Positions 12,641 through 54,459 of a DNA stretch of 64,000 bases are shown one piece after another. The translations under genes were made by a program, and so were the position numbers. Source of the stretch: Maea johnstoni (Eukaryota; Annelida; Polychaeta; Spionida; Magelonidae); contig OZ012691.1 of assembly GCA_963942565.1 (NCBI GenBank), forward strand, positions 7,602,271 through 7,666,270, given 5' to 3'. Each line of letters starts with the position of its first letter. Position 1 is the stretch's first letter. The notes under the pieces are model-generated. The model was not told the DNA's origin. It saw only the letters and a list, made by a program, of their open reading frames with translations, and did not search any database.

Positions 12641-13369
12641 AATTTCTTGTAAAACTTGGAAATGGAAAGCAACCAATCAATTAATAGAGGCAAATTTTTG
12701 AAAAGGAAAGTAAAATGACGAGGTCCCCAATACCTGAAAAGAGCAAGTCATCTAAATGAAAGAAACTTATACGAAAGCTTGCATCATCACATACCGGCAA
12801 TTCCCCTCATATTGACTATAATACTGAATGAAATATTCATTTACTCTATGCATGAAATAATATTGCATATTCGCCTAGTATAAGTAAATTGACAGGGAAA
12901 ATTGGTCAGTGAAAGACATATTTGAATGAAAATATCATGAAATTATAAAGATATTATCAATTAATTATCTTAACTATCATGAAATATTACTTTTATTTTC
13001 AAGGTATTTGCCTTTGCGACATTTCTGCTTTGGGTGAACTGTTTTCATACATGTTGGGTCATCACTAACATTTCTGTGGACTATCTCAGAGAACTCTGCT
13101 ATATTTGAACAGCCTTGTGAAAGTTTCTCACCTCACCCAGCCATTGACAGGCTAGATTTGTCATGGCCTTGTAGGTCTGGCTGACCGGTGTGCCGAGCTG
13201 TCGCCATTGTTCAGTCTTAATTAGATCTGCAGATGGTATTAAGTACTTGGCACTGCTGGGTGGCAGAGTGGGGCTGAGGTAGACATGCCACAAGACTCAT
13301 ACCTAGTGCATATTCTATGCTATAATTAAACGATTCTATTATAAAGGGATTCTATCTTTTAGTAAATGT
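12641..13369. other. gene-free
   Basis: Nothing recognised. Confidence 0.4.
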
Positions 13370-13870
13370 CTAGTTGTCAGTCTCTTCGGTTGATCATATA
13401 AAGAGCCTGCCCTGATGACAGTGTATTCTTTGGCATTGCCACTGATTGCTAGCTGTCTCTGAGGGCCTGAGAACCTGCTCTGATGACCGTGTGGTCTAAG
13501 GCATTGCCACTGACTGGTCACTGTCTCTCACCAGTGAGGGCCTGCCCTGATAGCCGAGTGGTCTTAGGCTTTTTCACTCGCTGCTCTGTCTCTCTCCACT
13601 GAGGGCCTGCCCTAATAGCCTAGTGGTCTAAGACATTGCCACTGACTGCTCGCTGTCTCTCACCACTGATGGCCTGACCTGATAGCAGAGTGGTCTAAGG
13701 CGTTGCCACTGACTGCTCACTGTCTCTCACCACTGAGGGCCTGCCTTAATGGCTGTGTGATCTAAGGCATTACCGCTGACTGCCAGTTGTTTCTCACCAC
13801 TTCCCAGGTTCAAATCCTATCTGGGGCGTAAGAGAAAGTTGCCAGTGACTTGGGGTTTCGCCAGGTACTC
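13370..13870 (+). mobile_element. tRNA-Leu/Ser-derived SINE with tandemly repeated head
   Basis: About five ~80-bp units carry A-box-like tagccgagtggtctaaggc and a c(t)gctgtctctcaccactga body. Only the last is followed by a B box ggttcaaatcc (13,807-13,817) and a tail with ggggtttcgccaggtactcc. Not a tRNA gene: no acceptor stem. Confidence 0.8.
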
Positions 13871-13938
13871 CAGTTTCCTCTCCTTCAAATATTTTTAACA
13901 TTCGTGTATCAAGTTATTTTCAAAAGCATCTTTGAATC

Positions 13939-14148
13939 TCAACCAATTCTGAGTCTACTTAAGTCCAAAGCATGTGAATGCAAATATTTTTGATAACCAT
14001 CCAAACCCTGTCACGTTGGTATTCATTGGATAGCTTTCGCTCAGTACTCTCAGATGAGAACCCACATGCCAGGGTTTCAGTCATTTTTCAGCTTTTTTTT
14101 GCATCATTTCTTATTGGGAGAATTAGCTACCAGCAGCACAAGGGTTAA
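13939..14148 (+). mobile_element. MITE family A copy abutting a family B copy
   Basis: Right tip cagcagcacaagggttaa shares its TTAA with the family B element that starts at 14,145. Confidence 0.8.
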
Positions 14149-14374
14149 CCCATTCACACTTAGAGCGGCCGAAACAGGCCTGACAATTTTGATAATACTT
14201 TTCTAACAAAAGTATTTTTTGGAAAATATTTGAAGGAGAAATGTTAATCAGAAGACAAGCAACAACTCTACTTCAAATATATTGTGAACTTTTGCTTTAT
14301 TCCCAAGTTATTTGCAAAAGTATGAGAGTAGCAGACGATACTTTCTAATCGAACTCTGAGTTTTAATGGGTTAA
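14145..14374 (-). mobile_element. MITE family B copy
   Basis: Full length, ttaacccattcacacttaga to gagttttaatgggttaa. Confidence 0.88.
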
Positions 14375-14659
14375 TAGGGAACTGGGTGTGATGGAGAGGG
14401 ATAGAGCATTGTTTTTTCTTGCCCTGGGGGAGACGTGGCGTAATCATGTGCAGCCGATACAACACGGTTCACGAGATTAGATATTGACCTAAGTAATTGG
14501 CGCGGGATCCTTAGAGAGATTAGAACACTTTGAAATGGAATAGGAACAGCTCTTAGTGGATTGACTCATTGACTTTTTATCATTGATCTTTTTTCCGGTG
14601 GCAGACAGAGCAGCAGGCTGATCTGTGCCTCACAGGAAAATCACTTAACCTTTTTATGT

Positions 14660-14790
14660 CTTAACCCTTCCAATGTTGAGGCTACTTTTGTCCAAAGCAC
14701 ACGGATGCAAAGATTTTTGAAAACCATCTAAACCTTATTATATTAGTATTCATTGGAAAGCTCTCACTGAGTACTCTCAGATGATTAACC
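14660..14790 (+). mobile_element. MITE family A copy, truncated
   Basis: Left tip ttaacccttccaatgttgag; broken off after ctctcagatga. Confidence 0.8.
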
Positions 14791-14899
14791 TTTTTATGCC
14801 AGTCTCACAACACCCTTATTATTGTGTTGGTATACTATGATGGTTGGGAATTTTCAAAAGAAAAAATCAGTTGAATGAGAAATGTTGCTGAGAATACAG

Positions 14900-15119
14900 T
14901 TAACCCTTGTAATGCTGAGGCTACTATCATCCTAAGCACAAGGATGCAATATTTCTGATAACTGTCTGTACCCTGTTGTGTTGGTATTCATTGGATGGCT
15001 CTCGCTGATCACTCTCACAGGAGTACCTATATCCCAGGGTTCCAGCTATTTTTCAGGGTTTTTGCATCATTTTGTTTAGGCCAAATAAGCCACCAGCAGC
15101 ATATATAATAAGGGTTTAA
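14900..15119 (+). mobile_element. MITE family A copy
   Basis: Complete; right tip has a small TA-rich insertion before aagggtttaa. Confidence 0.85.
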
Positions 15120-15251
15120 CAAGACAACTTCCATTTTTATGAATTTATGCTAATTACAGACATTTTTAGTTCAGATGCAAATTGGTTAAAAAGAAATTAT
15201 TGATAGTCTAAAAGAAGTGATACTGTATACCATGTTAATATTGCGTCAACT

Positions 15252-15582
15252 CAGGGCTCGACGCTAAGGGTGAACCTATGGCCCCAGGCCAGTAAAAATT
15301 CCCAAAATCAGCTTCGGGCCAGTATAAAAAGACCTCAACTGGTCCTACAGGGCCAGTAAACATTTGGAGACATTCTTGTTAAAAAGTTTCCCATGGGAAT
15401 GTCCCCAGATGTTTTTAAAATAAATGAAGATAATTTTTTTAAAGATAAATGTTGTGGTGAATCTTATGCAATGTGCTTTCTTGTTATGTTAAAGAAAAAA
15501 TGTAGGACCAGTAAACTTTTTGCAGGACCAGTAGATGCTAGTACTGGTCCTACAGGGCCAGTATCGTTAGCGTTGAGGCCTG
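15252..15582. mobile_element. 331-bp foldback DNA transposon, hAT-like tips
   Basis: Tips cagggctcgacgctaa and ttagcgttgaggcctg are inverted copies with two mismatches; internal ggccagta / tactggtcc motifs also mirror. CAGGG tips recall hAT elements, but no clear 8-bp target duplication is visible. Confidence 0.65.
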
Positions 15583-15597
15583 CAACTTGATTAATGC

Positions 15598-15795
15598 ATA
15601 CACCAGGAGTCCGCTTTATTTAACTGCACACCATTATTTTGACATCCAATCCCTATGCTAGTATTGTACAACACATTGACATGACAGCTTGTCATTCATC
15701 ACCAGTACGCAATGATTACACTGTGCATCAAAGGCAGCTGCCTGCGAAGCGCATTATTTATACGCATAAACTTAACACTGTACACAGTATACGAA
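15598..15795. repeat. dispersed ~195-bp repeat, copy 1
   Basis: Shares ccattattttgacatccaa, atgacagcttgtcattca and aaaggcagctgcctgc with 19,120-19,335. Family unknown. Confidence 0.7.
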
Positions 15796-15970
15796 AAAAA
15801 AAAATGTTTGGTTGTCTGAAAAGAGAATTGTTTGTTGATAAAGAAATATTAAGGAACAATATTAGATCACTTTTTACAATTGATGATCAAATTGGATGAT
15901 ATTATGATGAAACAATCAAAGAAATGTTATGATGAAGTGATATTAATTGCTTTTATTTGCTCTTTTTCAG

Positions 15971-44012
<28,042 letters not shown>

Positions 44013-44786
44013 AGATCCTGCCTATAGGGGGCAGCAGCGGACTCGGAAATCTCATCAGACTCGTACATACTCTCATGGGAGCAAATCGGAGCCGAATGAT
44101 TGGTCGATCATTCTTCTTCTTTGTGGTATGATTCCAGGCCATGCGGTGGCGCCCTCCCGCTCACGTATTCTGTGGATATGAGTGCCTGGCGAGGTGCATG
44201 ACCTTGACCCTTGACCTTGGACTGCCAGTTGTGCAAATTGTGCTTTGTCGCGTAGGATCATACCAAAAAATAAAAATTGTTATCAATTGTGATGCGCTAC
44301 TTTCTCAATATTGTGATTTAGTCTGGATTTCATAATGGTGAGCAACTTACACAGCCCTAGCAACTTTCAAAGTGAATCACTGGGACGACCTAGACCAAGG
44401 TCACTTAAGTCAGACCAAGGTCACTTAAGTCATTTGTTATTGGTGGATTTCATGACCTCAAGGTCATGATTAAAATGAGCTGACCTCTAGCAAGGTCGGA
44501 AACTCTATCTTAATGGAAACAAGTTTCTGGATATGAAAGAAGATGGGCCGAATTAAGTAATGAAATAATATTATTAACAAATAAAGAATATGATTGGTAA
44601 AAGGTAAACCAAATGGAAAATCTAACCAATGACCAGTTTTAACCAGAGCGGGTGGTTCTGTTTACAACTTGCGCTATATATCTGAAGGTGTCTGTATGGT
44701 TTTTATATATTTTGGAATTCAGGTAATTCCTATTGACTAGTTATATTAGAGCAACCACTTGATTATTCACATAGTGTGGGTGTTAA
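44013..44786 (+). other. GRK 3' UTR and downstream
   Basis: No exon after the stop. A possible polyadenylation signal AATAAA lies at 44,269-44,274 and another at 44,580-44,585; neither can be confirmed. CAAGGTCA-like half sites recur around 44,390-44,480. Confidence 0.4.
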
Positions 44787-44999
44787 TTAACCCTTCTGAC
44801 GCTGAGGCTACTTTCGTCCAAAGCACAAAGATGCAAAGACTTTTGAAAACCATCTAAACCCTGTCATGTTGGTATTCATTGAATAGCTCTCGCTGAGTAC
44901 TCTCATATGAGTACCCATTTGCTAAGGTTTCAGTCATTTTCCAGGTTTTTTGCATCATTTTGTATTTGCAAAATTAGCCACCAGCAGCATAAGGGTTAT
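44787..44999 (+). mobile_element. MITE family A copy
   Basis: ttaacccttctgacgctgag to cagcagcataagggtta. Confidence 0.88.
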
Positions 45000-46523
45000 G
45001 GGGAGTTGTCTTATTTCTGTCGTATACCAGTAGGGGGCAGCACCTGGGAGGTGGAGCTACCACCGTATTTGTACAAAATAACGTAGGGTAGAATTCCGAA
45101 AAAAAATACACCTCTGCTTTGTCTTTGTATTATCAACACTATGTGCTTTATGTGGTGCGTCTGAACTTATGTGTGCTATCCCATCTTCAGTTCTGAACAG
45201 TTGGTATTACACTTCTACCATATTCTATCTAATACTGCCATTCGTCACTCTCAGTGCTTTTTATAGTGTACTAAGATAGATACCAGGCGTATCTGAACTT
45301 TTTATTTCTTTACTGGGTACATGAAAATTGCTCTAGAACTGGCAATATTAGGTTTTGCAATTAATGGGTCATTAATTCTTTCATCTTTGGATGGTCTTAT
45401 TAGTGTTATTTTGGAAGTTACAGGTTCATGGTGCTGCAGGGTGTCAAATGACTGATTGTTTATATCTAATTTGTTTAGTTGATTACCTATAATTTGCAAT
45501 TCGCACACCCAAATTAAATATTTTATAATTCTAAAGTACTCGAGATTTCAAGATTTCCCAACACCAACACAAGTCTATAGTATAAACTGAATCCTATCTA
45601 GGGTATTAAAAAGCCCTATGCCCTATGAAGAGATAGGGTATTCCTATGGCATATCTAGGGCACAAAGTCCAAACTAAAAGCCTATGGATGGTTAAGTTTC
45701 TCCCTACATCATATCTTTGTGGAGTACACATATCCTTCTTTAGGGTAAAGGGTATCACATATACTTTTCGGGATATAGGGGTAGTTGTACACCCTGTCGA
45801 GAGTCAAGGGTGATGGTTACCCATGTATACTGATGCTAGGTACCTTTACACACTGTCCCTACACCCTACAGGTGGATAAGGGTATCTCTACACCCTATGG
45901 ATGAGGTTTACTGAACCCTTTGTAGGTTATTGGGTATTTCTTGAGCTTATCAAAAGTATGCCCAAATGAAAATCTCAAAGAAATTGTTGTTTTCATAAAT
46001 TGTCAAATCAAATAATCAAAGCAGATATAATTGCATGTACTTATGAGTAAGTATTCATTTAAAACTTATCTTTGTGTGCCAATTATGATCACAAAGTATT
46101 GCAGCATTGGATTAATGGTTGTTTTTGAATGTTGTATTATCTGAATAATTTATCAATTGATAAGCCAAAGTGATTTATGTTAGTTTATGAAATGGCAGTG
46201 CCAACCAGTTATTCTAAATGAAATATTTATTATTAATGGCTAGAGATTTTAAAATGAATATCAAAACTTGAATGATTTGACCAATTTCCTTATTTTCACT
46301 CACTTAAAGACTAAGCTAAGGAGTTTGATTTGTTTTGTTATGTATTTATTTGTATGCTTTTGACTGTCTAGATGGTTTTATCTTTGTAGTCGATTTTAAG
46401 ATGCATATTATGCATCGCTGTTGCCTCTCAAACCTTGCAACTGTATAAACTTTATTTGGCAAAATGCTAACATGTGGTCAGTTACTGGAAATGCTTACAA
46501 AATACCAAGTGCTACCTCTCGCA
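45000..46523. other. gene-free downstream of GRK
   Basis: Region 45,600-45,920 has many scattered ccctat/gggtat motifs, perhaps a decayed array. Confidence 0.35.
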
Positions 46524-46741
46524 TTAACCCTTCCAATGCTGAGGCTACTTTCATCCTAAGCACAAGGACGCAAAGATTTTTGAAAACCATCTAAACCCTG
46601 TCATATTGGTATTCATTTCGTTGGTATTCTCTTGCTGAGTACTCTCAGATGAGTACCCATGTGCCAGGGTTTCAGCCATTTTTCAGGTCTTTTGCATAAT
46701 TTTGTTTTGGTCAAATTAGCCACCAGCAGCATTAAGGTTAA
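46524..46741 (+). mobile_element. MITE family A copy
   Basis: Complete, with a small internal duplication of ttggtattc. Confidence 0.88.
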
Positions 46742-47154
46742 GGCCTAATATTGTCATTTGGGTTGATATATACCTACCTCCATATTCCTAAAACTAGAAC
46801 CTTGAAATGAATTTATCAATAGTTTTACTTGTTTTTGATATGGAAAAATAGCAGTCAGGGATATGATGTCAAGAATTGTGACATGCATACACAAAGTTCT
46901 GTCTTACAATATTTTACATTTATTGGAAAGGGGAAAGGTTTTCTTCCTTATTTGCCAAAAATGAGTATTTCTCTTCACCCCACTTAAGAAATAAATCACA
47001 ATATGAAATCCTGTATCTGCCCATTTATTGATATTCATGTAATTTCAAATTAAACCATTTCCCACCATAATTGGTTAGGAAACACCCATTTCTGAGTCAA
47101 CTCTCATCAGCATGTTTTTGTAGCACATTTTACTGTACTGGGTTTTGAGATTGT

Positions 47155-47332
47155 TTAATCCTTCAAATGCTGAGGCTGCTTTTGTTCAAAGCACAAGGAT
47201 GCAAATATCTTTGCAATCCAGCTCACTGAGTACTGTCAGATGTGTACCCATGTGACAGGGTTTGAATCATTTTTCCAGGTTTTTTGCATCATTTTGTTTT
47301 GGCCAAATTAGCCACCAGCAGTATAAGGGTTT
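47155..47332 (+). mobile_element. MITE family A copy, internal deletion
   Basis: ttaatccttcaaatgctgag to cagcagtataagggttta, ~30 bp missing in the middle. Confidence 0.85.
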
Positions 47333-47499
47333 ATTGAATGTCCACAAATACATCTTTTCTCTTCAGTTACGAAAATACCTAGAGGAGGTAGCATTATTGA
47401 CTCGATATTGATCATGAGAAGATTTCTTCTACCTTAAATGAATAAAAGAATGGATATGTATCGAGAGACCAATTACTATATGCGCTATAGTGAAGACTT

Positions 47500-48140
47500 G
47501 GCTATCCCAGTGGTTTTGAATCTGGCAACAGTGTGACTTCACTAGGAGACCAAGACCAATGAGGGCTCTGGTATTGTTTACATAACAGAGAAAGCTGCAC
47601 ACCAACATGTGCAGGATGTAACTTGTGGGCTATTCGCTGCAGACTGGTTGTTTAGGTTGACCGGCTGGTTTCATATCCACTTGTTTTTATTCATCTAAGA
47701 TATTGATCATGAGGAGATTTCTCCGCCTTACAACAGCTGGTGCTTCGATCGATAATCTTAATGCCACTCAGTGCTGGTTCCTTTTCTCACTTCTCCCCCC
47801 TCCCCCCTCCTCCTAAGCCCTGCTCAGTGAGACAACCCAGGAGTAGTAAAAAAATATCAATGTTGTAAATACTCTGTAAGCCCAGGCTTCTTTAGGGCAT
47901 GTGTGTAGTGCCTAAAAGTGGGGTTCACAAAGGGGCGCGAGACTTCTTCTCCTTCGCAGCAGCAGCAGCAGCCTCTCACTATATCCTGCCAAACCCCTTT
48001 TTGATACCCCACCAATCTATAAATAGATTAGGTTTTTGTACATTCCAGGGACGAGGCGTGGAATATTAAGGAGGAAGGTTTGCGTGTAAGCGGCGTTAAG
48101 AAGGTGGAACTCCCACAAGGCGGAATAAGTATCCTCTCCC
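47500..48140. other. candidate conserved non-coding block
   Basis: Includes ctataaatagattagg, cattccagggacgagg and aaggcggaataagt in complex, non-repetitive sequence; (GCA)5 near 47,957. Confidence 0.3.
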
Positions 48141-48388
48141 TCACCCCCGGGAGTTGGGTCATCTGCTTTGTCTATTTTTAATGTTTATTGAAGCTTTGGT
48201 ATTGTTAGGAGACAGACATGTAAATGAAATGTTGATCAATTGTTCACAGACACTATAGATATATTGTTTCTTGATTGAAGATGTTGCAGTATATTCTGGC
48301 GGCTTGTTCCTCTTAACTCATTTATGTACACAGCTTTCAGATGGTCAAGTGTGAAATAGGGGCCAAAAACAGTCTTTCCCTATAGTAT

Positions 48389-48598
48389 TAAAACCTATCC
48401 AATGCTAAGGCTACTTTCGTCCAAACCACAAGAATGCAAAGAATTTTTAAAAACATGGTAACCCTGTCATGTTGGTATTCATTTGAAAGCTCTCGCTGAG
48501 TTCTCTCAGATGAATACCCATGTGCCTGGGTTTCAGTCATTTCCCAGGTGTTTTTGCTTCATTTGCATGGGACAAATTAGCCATCAGCAGCATAAGGG
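48389..48598 (+). mobile_element. MITE family A copy
   Basis: taaaacctatccaatgctaag to tcagcagcataagggc. Confidence 0.82.
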
Positions 48599-48599
48599 C

Positions 48600-49440
48600 C
48601 AGGGGAACCATTTTAATACCATTTAACTAGTGAAACCAACCCTTATCACATAGATTTGAGACTAGTCAAGAACATTTTCCTAGCTATTCTATGGGTATAG
48701 CTAACTTTATTTGGTAAAAAGGTTTTTCATCTTTGATATTTTTCATCCTAACTTTTTTTTTAAATATCTAATAGCATTTAAGACCATGCAATTTTTTAGT
48801 GTTATACCATCGGCGTCGCTCTTGTTTGAATATCTAATAGCATTTGAGACCATGCAATTTTTCAATGTTACGCCATTGACGTCACTCTTGTTTAAATATT
48901 TGATAGCGTTTGAGACCATGTGAGTTTTGGTGTACATGGCTGGGTTAGGGGTACTAGTGTATTTCATGCTCTCAAAACCACGTGGAAGGCAACAATCTTC
49001 TCCCACAAGGGAATATGCTCAAGCAAGGAAGAGTCTAGCTGGTTCCCTTACATTTTATCTGGGTGATATTATGTTTCAAAATCGCTGGAGCTTACCATGT
49101 ATGGTAAGGCCTCCAGACTTGCATGTGTTGAACTGGTTTTAATGTAGTTTACTACTGTTTGTCGGTAGGGCGGTTTTAGTCCATCTTTTTTGAATCTACA
49201 AGATATAAACAAACTGTATATATACCTTATTTATGTACTGAATGTATACCTCCTCAATGTGCACTCCCCTTTTATTAGTATTGGGATATTGTATCATAAC
49301 AGGAAATTTCAAGACACCAGTGTATAAAGTCAGACTCACTCTCCTTGTGGGTTCTAGGTGCTCATTAATGAGACCCTATGTACAGTTTTCGTTGTGGCTT
49401 GTCCAAAGTTTCGTATATGAACAATCTGTCACCCATGTAT

Positions 49441-49472
<32 letters not shown>

Positions 49473-51957
49473 AAAGATGAGGATGATGATGAAGTTAATT
49501 GATGTTGCAGCTGTATTTGCAGAAAGCGCTGAGGATATAGGTATTGGTACCTCTTATAGGCAATAGATGGCAGCATGGGTTTGTTTTCTTCTCACAAGTC
49601 GGTGGTATTTTAAGTAGTTTGGATCAGTACCAATTACAATCATCTCTAAAAAGAAAACCTACCACTTGTTTCAATTCTCATTCAAATCGTCACTGTCCTC
49701 CTAATAATAACAGTTTATTAGCAGCAACTTCAAATGGTCGGATCACATGACTAGGTCACGACTTCGGCATAAGAGACTCGTTCCCAGAAATAGCAGGAAA
49801 TGTCTGTCTGTGTGTCACAAACCCAGAGGTGTGCATTTACAAGGGGTTTTACTCATGATATGTCAACTACCATTCTATCACATTGGGTGTACAAAAAATC
49901 AATTAAATGCAATTTGAATCTAAATTGAACTCCTTTGATTCTTCCATGACAATCCCTTGCCTCCACAGAAGTAGATCTAGAATATGAAAGTTGCCAGTCT
50001 TTGTATTCCACACTCAATTAATCTATTTGATATTTCTGATTCTCAATTTTGCCACTGATCACTTCTAGCCAAATAAGCTTTTGGGACAGCACTTTAGGGT
50101 GGAAAGTGTTTGACATAACAAGCCCTTAATGAATCACTTCTAATTGAGTCACTTCAAAATTAGGCCATTATGATATTTTTTTATTGTTCCTCTGGTCACC
50201 CGAAACTAGGTCACCAATAACTTTTTAACAAATCATAAAGTTGTTTATAATCAAATCAATATTTTATCATAATTGATTCTTTCCTCCTTTATAAGAGCTT
50301 GCACAGGCCCCTCATACGTATCTTTTTAATGTTCAGGGTTTGGGCAGAATTTACTATATATTTACAGGCCTAAACTAATTAGATCAAAATACTCTAGAAA
50401 AACAGACTGGAGCTTTTATTTTAAGCCATCAATGGTTATTATGTTCTATCTTGTCAATTTGCTAGAAATAGTGGTACATAAAAATCATTCCGTCATCTTC
50501 ATACTCTCAAGAAATTCCCCTGACAAAGATTGTTGGTGAATTTGATTTTTGCTGAACTTGACTGTTTCAATCCAAGCTAATCTGGGTTTTTTAAAATTAA
50601 TCTTCAGGGTCAGAATTTTCCCCCAAATATTCATAGCGCATTTCCTCGAATTTCATTTTTGCTGAACTTGACTGTTTCAATCCAAGCTAATCTCTGTTCT
50701 TTTAAATAAATCTTCGGGGTCAGAATTTTCCCCCAAATACTCATAGCGCATTTCCATCAAGGTTTTAACCGGAAGATTTATTTTTCAAGAAGTATACATG
50801 CCAAGAGAATGTATGTTAAAATCTCAGAATATCCTTCCTGAAACTTATAATATTGGCCAGAACAGTGTGTTCTACCAGAGAAATACATCCCCTTGATCCG
50901 CAACCCCATACGCACAGCATGCTAGTACCTAGGGTATGTGTGCCTCGGGTTACGCGGTGTAGCTTGGGGAAGTATTGGTCACATGATTTTTTTCAGCAGG
51001 CAGCAGGCAGCGAATCCTGGGGTACACAGGTTATCTATGACTCATATAGTTGGAGGCAGCGAAATTTGATGATGTATGCACAGTGCCCACTCCCTGTCTA
51101 CTACTCCCAGGTTCTACAATGAAGCATCTGCAATATTGGTATTGATGGCAATACCAACATCCATAATAAATTCAGTGGACGATTGATAGTCATATGTTAA
51201 AGCTCTTTGATGTACATGTACATCCCTATCTATGACAAGATAAAACTGGTCAACCAGTGTGCCGAAATATTTTGGAGGGTATTGAAATCCTTGCCCACTG
51301 CAGCTCATATTCCCCATTAATAGTGTCGTTTAAACACATGGATATGTTTGGAAAAAAATAGGAGTAAAGGGTCTATACCAAGATATTTGAAAAGTTGTTG
51401 GTTGGATACTTGTCAACAGTTTATGTCCAAAAAAATATTTTGTTAAATAATGAGTGTGTTAGAATAATCAAACCTTTCTTGGTCCATCACCACTTGGACA
51501 GCTAGTTAAAGTACTATGACATTAAATATTTAAACAGCCAAGCCCCTGAAAACTTACATCCTTATGATTTTTATTTTTTCTTGATTACACATGATTATTT
51601 ATTTTCGAATCATCGTCTGCCCAGATGATAATTTGCAAGGTGAGCTCAAAGCATCGATTGCAGATGCAGGGACTACAATTCAAAGTAAGTTTAATCAATC
51701 ATTGTGTAAATTGCATCCACTGCTGAAAAATCTTCTGCCTGAAAAACCTCTTATCTATGGATTTTGTTTAGTGTAGAATTCATCGGAAGTTTGTTAGGGT
51801 TTGATGATCATGCAAAAATTTCATATTTTCCAAACAAGATATACGAGTAACAACATGCATCATCAAAACATATACTAGTAGATAACAAGTCCACACACTT
51901 AAGAATATCTTAACTTTTGTTATAACTCCTGATTATGAGCGAATGCTCATCGGCTCT
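48600..51957. other. gene-free, minor repeats
   Basis: 48,740-48,925: three copies of a ~70-bp unit (aatatctaatagcatttgag accatg). 50,540-50,760: a ~115-bp tandem pair (tttttgctgaacttgactgt). No exon recognised. Confidence 0.45.
49439..49495. repeat. (GAT)n
   Basis: ~17 units. Confidence 0.95.
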
Positions 51958-52164
51958 TTAACCCTTCCAATGCTGAGGCTACTTCCGTCAAAGGCACAAA
52001 AAATCAAAATATCTTGAAAATCATCGAAACCCTGTCATGTTGGTATTCATTGGAAAGCTCTCACTGAGTACTTTCAGATGAGTACCCATTTGCCAGGGTT
52101 TCAGTCATTTTTAAAGCTTTTTTCACATTATTTTGTATTGACCAAATTAGCCACCAGCAGCAAA
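51958..52164 (+). mobile_element. MITE family A copy, right tip lost
   Basis: Left tip tttaacccttccaatgctg; ends gccaccagcagcaaaatgc. Confidence 0.82.
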
Positions 52165-52590
52165 ATGCTATATAAAAAGTATTGGGCAGTTAACTCTAAG
52201 AATTTCCTGCGAGCCGTCTTAAAGTGCAGTTTTGTGCGATCTATCAGATATACTATATATTTGGTATCCTATATGTTAGACCATCGTCAGCACAAAGGTG
52301 TGTAACAGCAACAGGGATTAGCGAGTTTCAGGTCTGTATAGTGTATTTCTAGTCGTGAGTCTGATCAATGTGGTTGCTTGCATCCAGTCATCTGCCGAGG
52401 ACCAGTGTCAGTGCTCAGCCAATAGCATATACTAGTAATACCAGGCCAAATCTTACTATTATATAACATTATGCTGATTAGTCAATGGAATGAAGCCAGT
52501 TCTTTTCCGTTCAGTAGACCTTCTGGTCATCATGCATTGGCATACGAGAGAAGCCATTTGAGACATATGTCGCTTAGTCGACCAATGCGC

Positions 52591-52773
<183 letters not shown>

Positions 52774-53739
52774 ATTCGTGCATAGTCACCTTGTATTGCA
52801 ATTGGACCAATTTTCAAACTCTTATTGGACACTACTTTTTTAGAGGGCCATTTTGGCCAGATTGCACCATGACCGTTTAAGTCTTGAAATGTACAGTTCA
52901 CAATTGATTTTTCGTGTTTTATTTTCGTCCCAATTTTTCATTCACCTAATTCTTTGAAAAATGCATACTATTGGTCATATCTAGCTGCTACTTTACTCAT
53001 TTATATTTGGGGCGTGCACATGGTCTGATATTCCAACGTATGCGGGGAAATATTAAAAACTAAGAAATATCTTGTGACATATTTGAACATTCTCCTGTGG
53101 TGTTTTATTAACAATATCCCTTTAAATACTTTGCATTCACGGCATCATTTGATGCGTTATTCTCTAGGTCATCAGACCATAAGTGCACTCAAAATCTAAT
53201 AGTAATAACTAATTCGCATAATAAATGTACAATATGCAAGTTTAATGTGCAAGTTCCGATGCACTTTGGAAATATCCTTATAACAAAGCTGTATTTTACG
53301 AAATATTTGACTGTCGGTAAGTTATCGTTCTTGTTGAGTTTACCAATTCCTCTTCAAACATTTTTCGGCTTTATTACTACTTTAAGATTTCTGTTCAAAG
53401 TTGTCAGATCACGTGTGCACTCAAGGTGCAAATAGGTTAAATCAAGAGTAAGAGAATAGATCTGCTGCCTGCCTGACTAGCACCGCCACCTATTGTCGTT
53501 TCTGCTTATGAAATGAAATGGAGGAGCCCATGGCTGATATATAGGGAAGTAACAGGACCCGGATGGAGCAACACAATTTGCCAAAGAAAGGTCAGAATCC
53601 TAACTAGACATTTGACTGTGCAATATTTTATCAATTCTCTCCTTGAAATTAAATAAAATTCCATGTCTTCATACAGAAATTGTGTTGTTTTTATTTGTGA
53701 TTATTCCATGTTAACATGTGGCAATTTTAATTTACATTA

Positions 53740-53940
<201 letters not shown>

Positions 53941-54212
53941 CATTATTGCCAAAATGTCCACAAATGGGGGAATGATAAAATTGAGAAAGATATGGCTTGG
54001 TATATTTACTATTTGACTTGGTATATAATAATTATACGTTTTCAATACGATACTATATGCAACATTAGAAATTACCTTCTTGGCAATGCTGGCTATAAAC
54101 TATCCATATATCACTCATCTTATCAGCGAATGAAAAATAAGAACAAGAAAACATTGAACATATGGAATATAGAATGAAAAACGTAAATCATGTCTTAGAG
54201 GATTGGTAGAAC

Positions 54213-54218
54213 TTTATT
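54213..54218 (-). promoter_or_regulatory. possible polyadenylation signal of Golgi kinase A
   Basis: AATAAA on the minus strand, ~735 nt after the stop. If used, the 3' UTR includes the whole 36-bp array and a TA run. Confidence 0.3.
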
Positions 54219-54293
54219 GATACGACAAGATATCATTTTTTGTACGTGAGGAAATATTGATTCTATTCATGAATAACTTAAGTGTTATAGTAT

Positions 54294-54298
<5 letters not shown>

Positions 54299-54377
<79 letters not shown>
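54299..54377. repeat. (TA)n
   Basis: ~78 bp, just beyond the 36-bp array. Confidence 0.97.
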
Positions 54378-54381
<4 letters not shown>

Positions 54382-54459
54382 AATATCATTATTATATTAT
54401 ATTATAGTGCATCAATTAATGTGAATGCAACATGTACATCTTAGTCTGTCATATAAACA

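Noticed and set aside
13500-13830. tRNA-Leu gene
   Set aside because: A and B boxes present but no cloverleaf stems or acceptor pairing, and heads are tandem; a SINE explains it.
1-15970. GRK exons for residues 1-88
   Set aside because: Searched for Y-L-L-F-R-D-F and F-E-K-I-F-like codings with phase-0 donor; none found. They probably lie upstream of the window.
45302-45508. 68-residue minus-strand frame
   Set aside because: No family resemblance, no splice context; chance frame.
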